Assembly (NCBI GenBank): GCA_033763735.1
Contig: JANRJY010000119.1
Location: 1 to 64,000, forward strand
Reading direction: 5' to 3'
DNA length: 64,000 nt
From: JANRJY01 sp033763735
GTDB lineage: Bacteria > Bacteroidota > Bacteroidia > Cytophagales > UBA9547
The notes below the pieces were generated by a model. It saw nothing but the letters and a program-made list of their open reading frames with translations, did not search any database and was not told the DNA's origin. Made by a program: the position numbers and the translations under genes. The stretch's first letter is position 1. Every line of letters starts with the position of its first letter. Shown here one piece after another: positions 7,739 to 16,116 of the stretch.

Positions 7739-9701
7739 ACTAAAAAGTACACAATTTTTAATATTGAAGAAATATGTTGAAAGTTTGCCAATTGATGTAA
7801 ATTTTAAAACAATCATTTTAGAAAAGGAATTCATTGATGCTAATGCCTCCATTTATTTATATTACCCCTTTTTATTTATAGAGTATTTTGAATATAAGGA
7901 CATTGAAAAGGTTGAAAAATTAAGTATTGCGGGTTTTCTTTATTTTAAGTCTTTAATTTTATTAGATAAAATATTTGATAGTAAGAAGAATTCTAAAGAT
8001 TCATTAGGAGTACTTTTAGCAAGTGTTTGTCAGGAGGAAGCGATAAAAATATTAGCTGAATTATTTCCTATTAATTCTGAGTTTTGGATTTTATGGAACA
8101 AAAGAAAAGAAGAATATTTATATGCCAACAAAATTGAAAAAATTAAAAAGAAAATTTCATGGAAACAATATAAAAAATTAGCTTCTTTGAAAAGCGCTTT
8201 TGGAAAATGTGCTATTGATGCATTACATATTTTAAGTAAAAATAAGCGGCAAGAGATTACGGACAAACTATTGGAATCGCATAATATTTTTTCCGTGGCG
8301 ATGCAATTGAATGATGATATTGTAGATATTAGTGAAGATTTTGGAAATGATCAATTCAATTGGGCTTATTTCAAGACTAAAAAACTTTTGATTAAAGATG
8401 GCATTAATATTTATGATGTAGATTTATTAAAGCTAAAAAATTATATGTATGTCTATGGTATAGATGTTATTTTAAGAAGGTATAGTATTTTACATTTAAG
8501 AAAGGCGAAAGCTATTGTTGAATTGAAATATAATACACTATGGACTGAAAAATTGGGGCTTGCAATTAATGAAAATTTAAAATTAATAGAAAATTCTATA
8601 GCTTATATTGAAATATTGAAAGTTAAAAGGCATCTCCTTAATCGGAATAATAAATCTATCAATTTAAAGTTGCCTAATTTTAAGAATAATGTTCTTGTAA
8701 ATGGTCTAAAATATATTTTAAATGAATTTAAAAATGATTTTGGTGAAATAAAGCATATAATGTATTTGCCAAAAAGTCAAGGATTTTCAAATAGAAATGA
8801 AATCCATGTTGGAGATATCTTTCAAAAGGCTATGTTGTGTTGTAATTTATTAAATATTCAAAAAAATACAAATATCAATTTGAGACCAATTATAGATTGT
8901 GAAATAGAATATATAATTGAGAATAGATTGAAAGATAAAGTTGGAGTTTGGAGTTATTTCCCTTCTGTAAAAGAGATATCACCTGATATAGATGATCTTG
9001 GGCAAATATTATTCCTTTTAATTATTTCGTCAAATAAAGAACTCATTTATAAGTATTGCATGCAGGGGATTAATATAGTTGAGAATGATCTTATCTGTTC
9101 TGATGGAGGTATTGAAACTTGGATATTACCTTCTAGAAACAGAACTAAGCTCCAACAAAAGCAAAATTTATATAATGAAACAAAATGGGGAAAGGGACCA
9201 GACGTTGAAGTTATGGCAAATTATTTATATGGACTTTCCTTGTTTGATGATAAAAAATACGACCTGACAATTAAAAACGGTTTGTTATATATATTATCCA
9301 AGCAAAATATTCAAGGTTATTGGGAAAGTAGGTGGTATTTCGGATCTTATTATGGTACATATATATGTTTGAAATTATTTCACATTAATAATTTGCATTA
9401 TCCAGAATCTGATAAGGCTTTAAATTTTATAAAATCTAAACAAAATAAGGATGGAGGATGGGGTCTAAATTTTAAAGAGAGTGATCCATTAAGTACTGCA
9501 TTTTGTATATTATCTTTAGATTTATTTGAAAATACACGAGTTGATAATTATATTTTAAAGGGATTTAAATATTTGAAATCTTGTCAATTAGAAGATGGCA
9601 GTTTCAATGCAACTCCTTTTATAAAGCCTAGAGGAATCGAATCATATAAGTCTAAGATATTGACAACAAGTTATGCGTTATATGCATTGTCTATAAAATA
9701 A
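7728..9701 (+). CDS. Two-domain terpenoid synthase (class I + class II-like)
   Basis: The 657-residue product joins two isoprenoid-enzyme folds. The N-terminal half (about 1-300) is all-alpha, with an Asp pair D80-x3-D84 and a second Asp-rich motif DDIVD at 196-200, like class I prenyl-diphosphate or terpene synthases. The C-terminal half has DIDD at 420-423, the acid motif of class II (squalene-hopene/diterpene) cyclases. QW-type repeats follow (QNIQGYWES; QNKDGGWG; QLEDGSFN). This order, class I first and DxDD domain second, is the reverse of the usual plant-type beta-gamma-alpha arrangement. The TTG start lies inside the protease gene (11-base overlap). Substrate and product are unknown. 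The C-terminal domain could alternatively act as a prenyltransferase-like binding fold. Confidence 0.75.
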   Translation: MLDKLKSTQFLILKKYVESLPIDVNFKTIILEKEFIDANASIYLYYPFLFIEYFEYKDIEKVEKLSIAGFLYFKSLILLDKIFDSKKNSKDSLGVLLASVCQEEAIKILAELFPINSEFWILWNKRKEEYLYANKIEKIKKKISWKQYKKLASLKSAFGKCAIDALHILSKNKRQEITDKLLESHNIFSVAMQLNDDIVDISEDFGNDQFNWAYFKTKKLLIKDGINIYDVDLLKLKNYMYVYGIDVILRRYSILHLRKAKAIVELKYNTLWTEKLGLAINENLKLIENSIAYIEILKVKRHLLNRNNKSINLKLPNFKNNVLVNGLKYILNEFKNDFGEIKHIMYLPKSQGFSNRNEIHVGDIFQKAMLCCNLLNIQKNTNINLRPIIDCEIEYIIENRLKDKVGVWSYFPSVKEISPDIDDLGQILFLLIISSNKELIYKYCMQGINIVENDLICSDGGIETWILPSRNRTKLQQKQNLYNETKWGKGPDVEVMANYLYGLSLFDDKKYDLTIKNGLLYILSKQNIQGYWESRWYFGSYYGTYICLKLFHINNLHYPESDKALNFIKSKQNKDGGWGLNFKESDPLSTAFCILSLDLFENTRVDNYILKGFKYLKSCQLEDGSFNATPFIKPRGIESYKSKILTTSYALYALSIK

Positions 9702-9711
9702 ATCTAATTGT

Positions 9712-9742
9712 TTGCTTTTAATTAATTATATTATAGTTTTGT
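9712..9742 (+). promoter_or_regulatory. Strong promoter of the mini-peptide gene
   Basis: TTTG at 9712-9715 and TAGTTTTG at 9735-9742 are separated by 19 bp and match the Bacteroidota -33/-7 consensus fully. Transcription should start near 9749, giving a 5' leader of nearly 70 bases before the ATG at 9817. The promoter lies only ten bases after the stop of the terpenoid-synthase gene, so the peptide can be made independently of the upstream operon. Confidence 0.7.
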
Positions 9743-9816
9743 AACGTTATAGTAATTTTAAAAGGAGTTAATTACATATAACCTAACTAAACTCCCTAAC
9801 CTTAAATAATAATATT

Positions 9817-9981
9817 ATGAAAAATGAAGTAATGGAAATCGAAAAAGAGCAGTTAATTAATCTTTTTCAAGTTGAAGAACTTGAAGAGAGACTAGAATTT
9901 GGCTGGATTACAGCAGCTGAACCTAGTGTTACAGTTTCTCCAGATGGATCTGTCACAGGATCAGTAAAATTAACCTTTTAA
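9817..9981 (+). CDS. 54-residue putative precursor peptide
   Basis: An ATG frame of 54 codons. Residues 1-29 are acidic and predicted helical, with nine Glu in the first 28 residues and a patch FQVEELEERLEF. Residues 30-54 change abruptly to a Ser/Thr/Val/Gly-rich tail with no Cys, eight Ser/Thr, a repeated SVT, one Pro-Asp-Gly turn and a KLTF end. This leader-plus-core layout is that of RiPP precursors. Support for a real gene: a canonical promoter (9712-9742), a 14-bp perfect terminator hairpin seven bases after the stop, and a position next to a protease with an apparent peptide-recognition domain. I recognise no known precursor family, and the absence of Cys argues against lanthipeptide rings. 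It could also be a small regulatory or structural protein. Confidence 0.7.
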   Translation: MKNEVMEIEKEQLINLFQVEELEERLEFGWITAAEPSVTVSPDGSVTGSVKLTF

Positions 9982-9988
9982 TTGCTTT

Positions 9989-10024
9989 AAAATAATAGCA
10001 GTGATACTTTACTGCTATTATTTT
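9989..10024 (+). terminator. Intrinsic terminator after the mini-peptide gene
   Basis: A perfect 14-bp stem (AAAATAATAGCAGT at 9989-10002 pairs with 10011-10024) surrounds an 8-base loop, and its distal arm ends in TTTT. It begins seven bases after the peptide stop and ends 15 bases before the next start codon. It should terminate most peptide transcripts, with leakage into the downstream genes possible. Confidence 0.8.
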
Positions 10025-10039
10025 AATATTTCTTATTGA

Positions 10040-11218
10040 ATGTATAAAATATTTAAAATTGGATTATTTTTTATCTTTTATTTTATTACTTTATTAAGTT
10101 ATTCCAAAGGAGTAGTAATTAAAGGGATAGTATTTGATGAAAAAGAAAATAGTCCCTTAGCAAATACCTCAGTTAAGGTTGTAAATTCATACGAAGGTAC
10201 TTTAACAAATTATGACGGAGAGTTTAAATTAATTTTAGATTCATTTCCTCTTCCTGTCAAGTTAATTTTTTCTAGGCTATCCTACAAAAGTGACACCTTT
10301 GTCATTTTATCGGAAATTGAAAATATAATTATCAAATTAACACCTCTACCTATTGTTTTAGCAGAAGTAAATGTTAAATATATTGATCCTTTTAAAATTT
10401 TATTACAAGTTTCAAAAAAATTATATAAGTACAATAATTCCCATTTTTATAGTAAGGTATTTTATAAGCAGACAACTCTTTACGATAGTTTACCTGTTCA
10501 ATATTTAGAATTAATTTTTAGTGCAAAGACAAATAATGGAAAGATTGAAGGTAGTTATATTGAAAATGGTCGATATGCACAAAGGAAAGATGGACCTTTT
10601 GTCCAAGATTTCTCTAAACTAATTCGTGGACATCGTGAATTTGATAAAAAAAATCCTGGAATTTATGATCCTAAAAATCATAAGGATTATGAAATTTTAT
10701 CAACAAGTTTTATTGATGATAAGATTATGAGTATAAAATTTAAGTATAAACCTACCAATGCAAATAGAGAAATTAAAATTGATACTATTAATAAATTGTT
10801 AATTGAAAGCTCTAGCGAATTTGAAACTAACATAGTCCAACAAATGAAAGACTATGAAGTGCTAAATCAAAAAATGAAGCTGATTTCTAAATTCAAGTCA
10901 ATTAATGATAATATTTCTTCTTATGAATATGTTGAAATAAATTTTACAATGGATTTAGGAAAAATCAATGAACCCAAAAGAAAAGTTTTAATATCTTCAA
11001 TAGCCTACTTTTATAATACTACAAGCGAATTAATAAAATCAGTTAAATATAGCAAAGCATTAAACTCTGATAATAATGATAAAGAACTTATAGATAAAAT
11101 GAAGTACGATTCTTCTCTTTGGATTGATAATCCAATAATTAAAAGAACTCAGAAGGAAGAGTTAATTATTCAAGGCTTCGAAAAATCAAAGTCGTTTGAT
11201 ACTATGATAAAAGAATAA
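10040..11218 (+). CDS. Carboxypeptidase-regulatory-like domain protein
   Basis: This is probably a periplasmic or outer-membrane-associated protein. The 392-residue sequence opens with a signal peptide (hydrophobic to about residue 22). A CarboxypepD_reg-like beta-sandwich follows: GIVFDEKENSPLANTSVKV, then TNYDGEFKL, about residues 28-115. The remaining 270 residues are rich in Lys, Asn and aromatic residues, with no recognised domain. No TonB-dependent barrel is attached, unlike the SusC family. It starts 15 bases after the peptide terminator, so leaky read-through could express it. Its role in the locus is unknown; similar modules occur in surface and envelope proteins of this phylum. Confidence 0.65.
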   Translation: MYKIFKIGLFFIFYFITLLSYSKGVVIKGIVFDEKENSPLANTSVKVVNSYEGTLTNYDGEFKLILDSFPLPVKLIFSRLSYKSDTFVILSEIENIIIKLTPLPIVLAEVNVKYIDPFKILLQVSKKLYKYNNSHFYSKVFYKQTTLYDSLPVQYLELIFSAKTNNGKIEGSYIENGRYAQRKDGPFVQDFSKLIRGHREFDKKNPGIYDPKNHKDYEILSTSFIDDKIMSIKFKYKPTNANREIKIDTINKLLIESSSEFETNIVQQMKDYEVLNQKMKLISKFKSINDNISSYEYVEINFTMDLGKINEPKRKVLISSIAYFYNTTSELIKSVKYSKALNSDNNDKELIDKMKYDSSLWIDNPIIKRTQKEELIIQGFEKSKSFDTMIKE

Positions 11219-11460
11219 ATAAATTTAGATAATTATTCTTTCAATCTCATTTATTTGATCATTTTCTTAAAGATATGATTTTGACCTTTTGAATATATCT
11301 TTTTGGGTATGAAAATGGAATTTATTGGCTCTAGCATATTTACATTGAATTCCGATTTTATCATTATATACTCGATATTGAAATTGTAATTAATTTGATG
11401 ACAAATTGATATTTACTTTGTTAATGGTAAATTAAATTATTGGCTGATAAAATTTTAAAT

Positions 11461-13941
11461 ATGACTAAAAATAAGTTATTAATAATGATTATATCTATTA
11501 TAAGTTCTCTTAATAGATATAAATTGTATGTTAAGGATTTATTTTTATTAGTTATTACTTTAGGAATTATTGTTTCGGTATGGTACGATTTTCATATTTC
11601 GTTTTATCTATTGTTTGCCTCAGTATTATTTTTTTGGATTATTAATAAAAGGCAGATACCATTTAATAACTATATATATATATATACATACCTATCTGTA
11701 TTTTATTATTTTATAGAAATAATAAATTTACTATTTGCAATTTATAAACCTTTAAGTATTGACTTTTTTCTTTATTTCTCCTATCTAAATTTATTAGGAT
11801 TTTATTTGATCGTTGCTTTTGATAAAAGGCGATATCTGATTATCAATATTATGGTAATCTTAACACTGGTTTGTTCAATATTTATGACTTTGGTCATTTA
11901 TGATTTGTTTAATTATTTTAAAAACTTTGGTTTCAAGTCTATTTTGGAAATTAGATCGTTAATTGCACCTGCAAATATAATGTTTAGTAATTGGATGGTA
12001 CTTTTACTTTTATTATTACCTTTTTCGTTATACCAACTATTTGTTCAAAAAAGTATTTATTGGAAAGTTATATGTAGTATTAATTTGTATTATATACATT
12101 TTATATTGATACTTTCCTGTACTAGAAGTATATATTTATCGTTAGCTTTATTTTATATATTATTTTGTTTTTGCATCTATAAATACCGTCTAATTAGAAG
12201 TATTAGATTATATAGATACATTTTTCTTCTTTTTATAGTTTTTATTTCTTTAGTTCCTTTTTATAGAGATATAACTACAACATTAGGAATGAACAAAACT
12301 AAATCTCAACAACTTAGTACCTTAGCAAGGTATGATTTGTGGGATTCTGCAATTAGTATTTTCGCTAAATATCCTATTTCAGGCATAGGAAGTAACAACT
12401 TTGGTGTTGTAAATAATGAATTTAGATCTAAAAGTGAACTTAAAAAATATTCTCCCTTAGTTACAAATACATATTTTCAAATATTGGTTGAAAAAGGATT
12501 TTTAGGAATATTGGAGCTAGTAGTCTTTTTAGGAACTTTTTTATTTGCCTATAACAAATGGTCTACATTTACTAATTCAAAATCAAAATTAAATATGGCA
12601 ATTTTTTTATGTGCAATAATATCAGTATTGTTTAAGGAAGTATTTTTCAGTACGTTATTGTTTGAGAAAATTTGTGGCGTTTTCTTTTGTGTGGGAGTAT
12701 ATACCATTTTTTGCAATGTGAATTTTAAAATGAAATTATATCCTCTTAATAACTTTATAGTTTTCTGCTTCTTATTTGTAAATAGTAGTTTGCTTGCAAT
12801 GAATTTTTTTGAATTTAAATATTCAACACTTTATAAAAAATTTGTCTCTGGCAATATTTTAGGTACTTTAAAGATTGAATTGCCAAGTATTAATTATTTT
12901 GACCTAACTAAGGATGCATTGTATACCTCATTTCTTGGATTGAATAAGGTTAACAAAGTTACATTATCAACAGATTCAATTTTTTTTAGTGAATATTGCT
13001 TAACAAAATCTGATAGTTTATTATTATATCAAGGAATAAAATATTATTCAAGAGCTGTTGAATTCAATCCTTACGATGATTTATTTTATCATAATTTAGG
13101 AATGATTTTTTTAATTAACAAACAAGATTCTTTAGCCTTAAAATGTGTTGATAAAGCCTTAAAATTATCTCCTGATAATAGTATCTATCTTATCTCGAAA
13201 GCTATATTCGAAGAAAAAATAAATAAAGATTCGATATTATCTGCTAAATTAATAGCATCAGCTATATGTTTAGATCCAGAAATCATTGTTTCGGATTTTT
13301 GGATTAAATATATTAATAATAATAAGATAAAGGAAAGATTAATTTTAGACATTAGTTTAGAAAAACTTCTAAATCTTAATTCTAAATTAAAGCATCCAAT
13401 AATTTCTGCTAGATTAGGTGCATATTATTTTTTTATAAAAGAGCATTTATTGAGTAAAAAGACTTTGATCGAAGTAAATAATATTATGCCAAGCTTTCCA
13501 CGTGTTAACTATTATTTGGGCAAAATTTATGCATATGAACTTAATAGTGATTCCGCTTTTTATTTTTATAAAAGATCATTTCGGTTAGGGAGAAATGATT
13601 ATATAAATACAAAAGAAATTGCAAACATTTACTTTGAAAATAAAAACTTTCCACAAGCCGAAAAATATTATTTAACTTATTTAGTTCAATATTTAACACA
13701 AAGAAGTTTTCATTCAACAGGAACTGGACAAATGTACCTAAAGGATTTAGTGGTTTTTAATGATATTTTTCCTAATGATTATATATATCTAACTAAGACC
13801 CCTTTTGATAATAATGTTCTAATTAAATTGATTATTTGTTGCAAAAAAACTAATCATGTTGAATTGTATAATTATTTAAAATCTAAATCTTCACTATCTG
13901 AAATTAGTTTGAGCTATATATCTTCTTCTTTTAAGCCTTAA
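11461..13941 (+). CDS. O-antigen ligase-like (Wzy_C) membrane protein with TPR tail
   Basis: About ten membrane helices span residues 15-440. They contain the large loop and motif typical of the O-antigen ligase/polymerase superfamily: LARYDLWDSAISIFAKYP, GIGSNNFG, then NTYFQILVEKGFLGILE. A soluble C-terminal region (about 500-800) has tetratricopeptide-like pairs such as SRAVEFNPYDDLFYHNLG and CVDKALKLSPDNSIYL. In the family, such proteins transfer glycans to lipid or protein acceptors at the outer face of the inner membrane; the exact acceptor cannot be read here. I prefer the ATG at 11461; a TTG at 11440 would add seven residues. It is the third gene after the terpenoid synthase and may belong to an envelope-modification operon. 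Confidence 0.75.
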   Translation: MTKNKLLIMIISIISSLNRYKLYVKDLFLLVITLGIIVSVWYDFHISFYLLFASVLFFWIINKRQIPFNNYIYIYTYLSVFYYFIEIINLLFAIYKPLSIDFFLYFSYLNLLGFYLIVAFDKRRYLIINIMVILTLVCSIFMTLVIYDLFNYFKNFGFKSILEIRSLIAPANIMFSNWMVLLLLLLPFSLYQLFVQKSIYWKVICSINLYYIHFILILSCTRSIYLSLALFYILFCFCIYKYRLIRSIRLYRYIFLLFIVFISLVPFYRDITTTLGMNKTKSQQLSTLARYDLWDSAISIFAKYPISGIGSNNFGVVNNEFRSKSELKKYSPLVTNTYFQILVEKGFLGILELVVFLGTFLFAYNKWSTFTNSKSKLNMAIFLCAIISVLFKEVFFSTLLFEKICGVFFCVGVYTIFCNVNFKMKLYPLNNFIVFCFLFVNSSLLAMNFFEFKYSTLYKKFVSGNILGTLKIELPSINYFDLTKDALYTSFLGLNKVNKVTLSTDSIFFSEYCLTKSDSLLLYQGIKYYSRAVEFNPYDDLFYHNLGMIFLINKQDSLALKCVDKALKLSPDNSIYLISKAIFEEKINKDSILSAKLIASAICLDPEIIVSDFWIKYINNNKIKERLILDISLEKLLNLNSKLKHPIISARLGAYYFFIKEHLLSKKTLIEVNNIMPSFPRVNYYLGKIYAYELNSDSAFYFYKRSFRLGRNDYINTKEIANIYFENKNFPQAEKYYLTYLVQYLTQRSFHSTGTGQMYLKDLVVFNDIFPNDYIYLTKTPFDNNVLIKLIICCKKTNHVELYNYLKSKSSLSEISLSYISSSFKP

Positions 13942-14040
13942 GATTAAAATATTATATATTTCTGGCTCAATTTATAAATAAAAGTATTAAATTAAATAGT
14001 AAAATGTAAAATGATTTTTTTTGCCTTAAATTAAATGTAA

Positions 14041-16116
14041 ATGTTAAAATCAGTAATTTATCTTTTATTTTCACTTATTTTACTATGTGGTTGTGACAGA
14101 AGTACACCGTTCAGAAAATCTAGTAATATTAACAACACAAACTTTATTAATGAATTATCATCATATTGTTCTAATTTAAACATAGACAGTATGAGATATT
14201 TAATTATTGATAATGACGAGTTAGACTTTAATTTTTCCAATTCAGAAAATTTAAAGTCTAATAATATGATTAAGATAATTTTGTCAATGTTGATTTATGA
14301 TACTTTTAAAAATAATTATTTTAAAAACGATCTAAAAAATAATTTGCCTTCAGACTATATTTATTTAAAAGGAGCTCTTTACAGTGAAAGTTGTATTTTT
14401 TTAAACGATTCGATTGTTGATGTAGGAATAAAGAAAATAAACGTAATATCATTTTTAGAAAAATTGTATGAGAAAAATATTACATCATTGATTGAGTATT
14501 ATTTAACAGAAAATTTAGAAATCAAAGATTTCAAGCTGTTTTATAATGAAAAATTTTATTTAAAAGCTCCGTTTCCTTCTTTTTTAAACATTTTAAAATG
14601 TGAGTTTAACAGAAGGAAATATGATATTGGCAATATTAAAAAATACCCAGATTTGATCGACAATAACTCAAAATTAGATATATCTTTTGGTTGGAGTGTT
14701 AATTATTATAATGGAGTAAAATATTTGGCAAGCGAAGAAATAATTAATGGAAACTTATTATGTATCTATTATTTCCCAAGTAGTTCGAAATATTTTTTCA
14801 TAAACGCTAAGTGTAATTCTAAAGTTTTTAGTACTGATATTTTTTCTTTTCTGGCTGTTAAAAATGCTAATAAAATAAAAGAAATAGAGACGAGCAAAGA
14901 TATTTTTATAGCATTGGACTCGCAAATTGTAATTGATTCTTCATCTTCCTTTAGGTTTTTACAAGCACAGCTAATCAAATTAGGAAAATGTGCATTATTA
15001 GCTAACAATATTGAGTTATTTGTAAAAATTAAAGAAAAATACATGGCAAGTAATTTTGCACATGCTGAACTTTTTGAAGTGCTGACTAAGCTCCCTTATG
15101 CCGAGATAATTAACTTGGGAAATTATTCAAATAGGGCAATTATGTTTGAAGTTGATAGTATTGCAAAATATCGAATTTTATTTTTAGGAGAAGGACATAA
15201 GAAGAATTTCAAAAATATAAGTTGTGAATTTCGAGATAATATTGAATTATATTTCGATTTATCAAATAAAAAGAGACATAAATTTTCGTTAGAAAATAAT
15301 AATATTTTGTATAGATTTTGTTATGAAAGTCAAATGCCGGTAGGTTTATTCAAAAAGAATGCTAATATAAATTTTAAATTTGCTAAAAAAAGCATTAATT
15401 CTAAAGCTATTGAGATTTTTATCCCATGGGAAACTTTAGAATTTAATATGCCAATTATTGACACTGTTGTTGGTTTTGATATTAAGATTTCAGATAATGA
15501 TGGTGTTGGTTTTGAAAAACTTTTTGGATGGGAGGATCTTCATTGCAGCAATAATTCAGCAGATATAATTGCTAATGCATCTTGTTTTGGAGAATTGAAA
15601 CTATCAAACTCATTACTGCGAAATATTAAACTTGGAAAGGTTGGAAGATATACTTCATATTTTTCAAAAGATAAGGTAAGAATAGATGGAAACGTAGATT
15701 TAATTTGGGAAAAGGTAGCTTCTCAAGACATTTCTAAAGTTTTGATGGGTAGACTATATGCAAAAGATGATTTTAATGGAAGTTTTAAATCATTTTGGAA
15801 TAATGAGGGGCTATATTTTTTGATTTTGATACAGGATAAGGAATATAATTTTTTAGAAGAAGAAGAATTTGATTATGCTTACATCATTGAAGAAAATACA
15901 AAAAAAGTTGTTTGGAAGTCATCCGTTAAAAATTCAATACTAATCGGAGGAAAATCTAATATATTTATAGATACTACTTTAGAATTGGGTAGGGGGAAAT
16001 ACAAAATAGTTTACCTATCTGATAATAGCCATTCAGAAGAAGGTTGGATGGATCATTGTCCAATGTTACCATTTTATGGAATTAAATTATTTAAGAATGA
16101 TATCAAAATTAAGTAG
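14041..16116 (+). CDS. Lipoprotein with two CBM9/DOMON-like domains
   Basis: A lipobox (LILLCGC) after a short hydrophobic leader marks an exported lipoprotein of 691 residues. The middle part is unassigned. From about residue 370, two beta-sandwich modules resemble CBM9/DOMON-type carbohydrate- or ligand-binding domains. The first holds IEIFIPWETLEF and VGFDIKISDNDG; the second holds RIDGNVDLIWEKV and FWNNEGLYFLILIQD. Such domains bind sugars or related ligands at the cell surface. Its 3' end overlaps the following transglutaminase-like gene by 20 bases if that gene starts at 16097, implying co-expression. The domain call is by pattern; the ligand is unknown. Confidence 0.6.
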   Translation: MLKSVIYLLFSLILLCGCDRSTPFRKSSNINNTNFINELSSYCSNLNIDSMRYLIIDNDELDFNFSNSENLKSNNMIKIILSMLIYDTFKNNYFKNDLKNNLPSDYIYLKGALYSESCIFLNDSIVDVGIKKINVISFLEKLYEKNITSLIEYYLTENLEIKDFKLFYNEKFYLKAPFPSFLNILKCEFNRRKYDIGNIKKYPDLIDNNSKLDISFGWSVNYYNGVKYLASEEIINGNLLCIYYFPSSSKYFFINAKCNSKVFSTDIFSFLAVKNANKIKEIETSKDIFIALDSQIVIDSSSSFRFLQAQLIKLGKCALLANNIELFVKIKEKYMASNFAHAELFEVLTKLPYAEIINLGNYSNRAIMFEVDSIAKYRILFLGEGHKKNFKNISCEFRDNIELYFDLSNKKRHKFSLENNNILYRFCYESQMPVGLFKKNANINFKFAKKSINSKAIEIFIPWETLEFNMPIIDTVVGFDIKISDNDGVGFEKLFGWEDLHCSNNSADIIANASCFGELKLSNSLLRNIKLGKVGRYTSYFSKDKVRIDGNVDLIWEKVASQDISKVLMGRLYAKDDFNGSFKSFWNNEGLYFLILIQDKEYNFLEEEEFDYAYIIEENTKKVVWKSSVKNSILIGGKSNIFIDTTLELGRGKYKIVYLSDNSHSEEGWMDHCPMLPFYGIKLFKNDIKIK

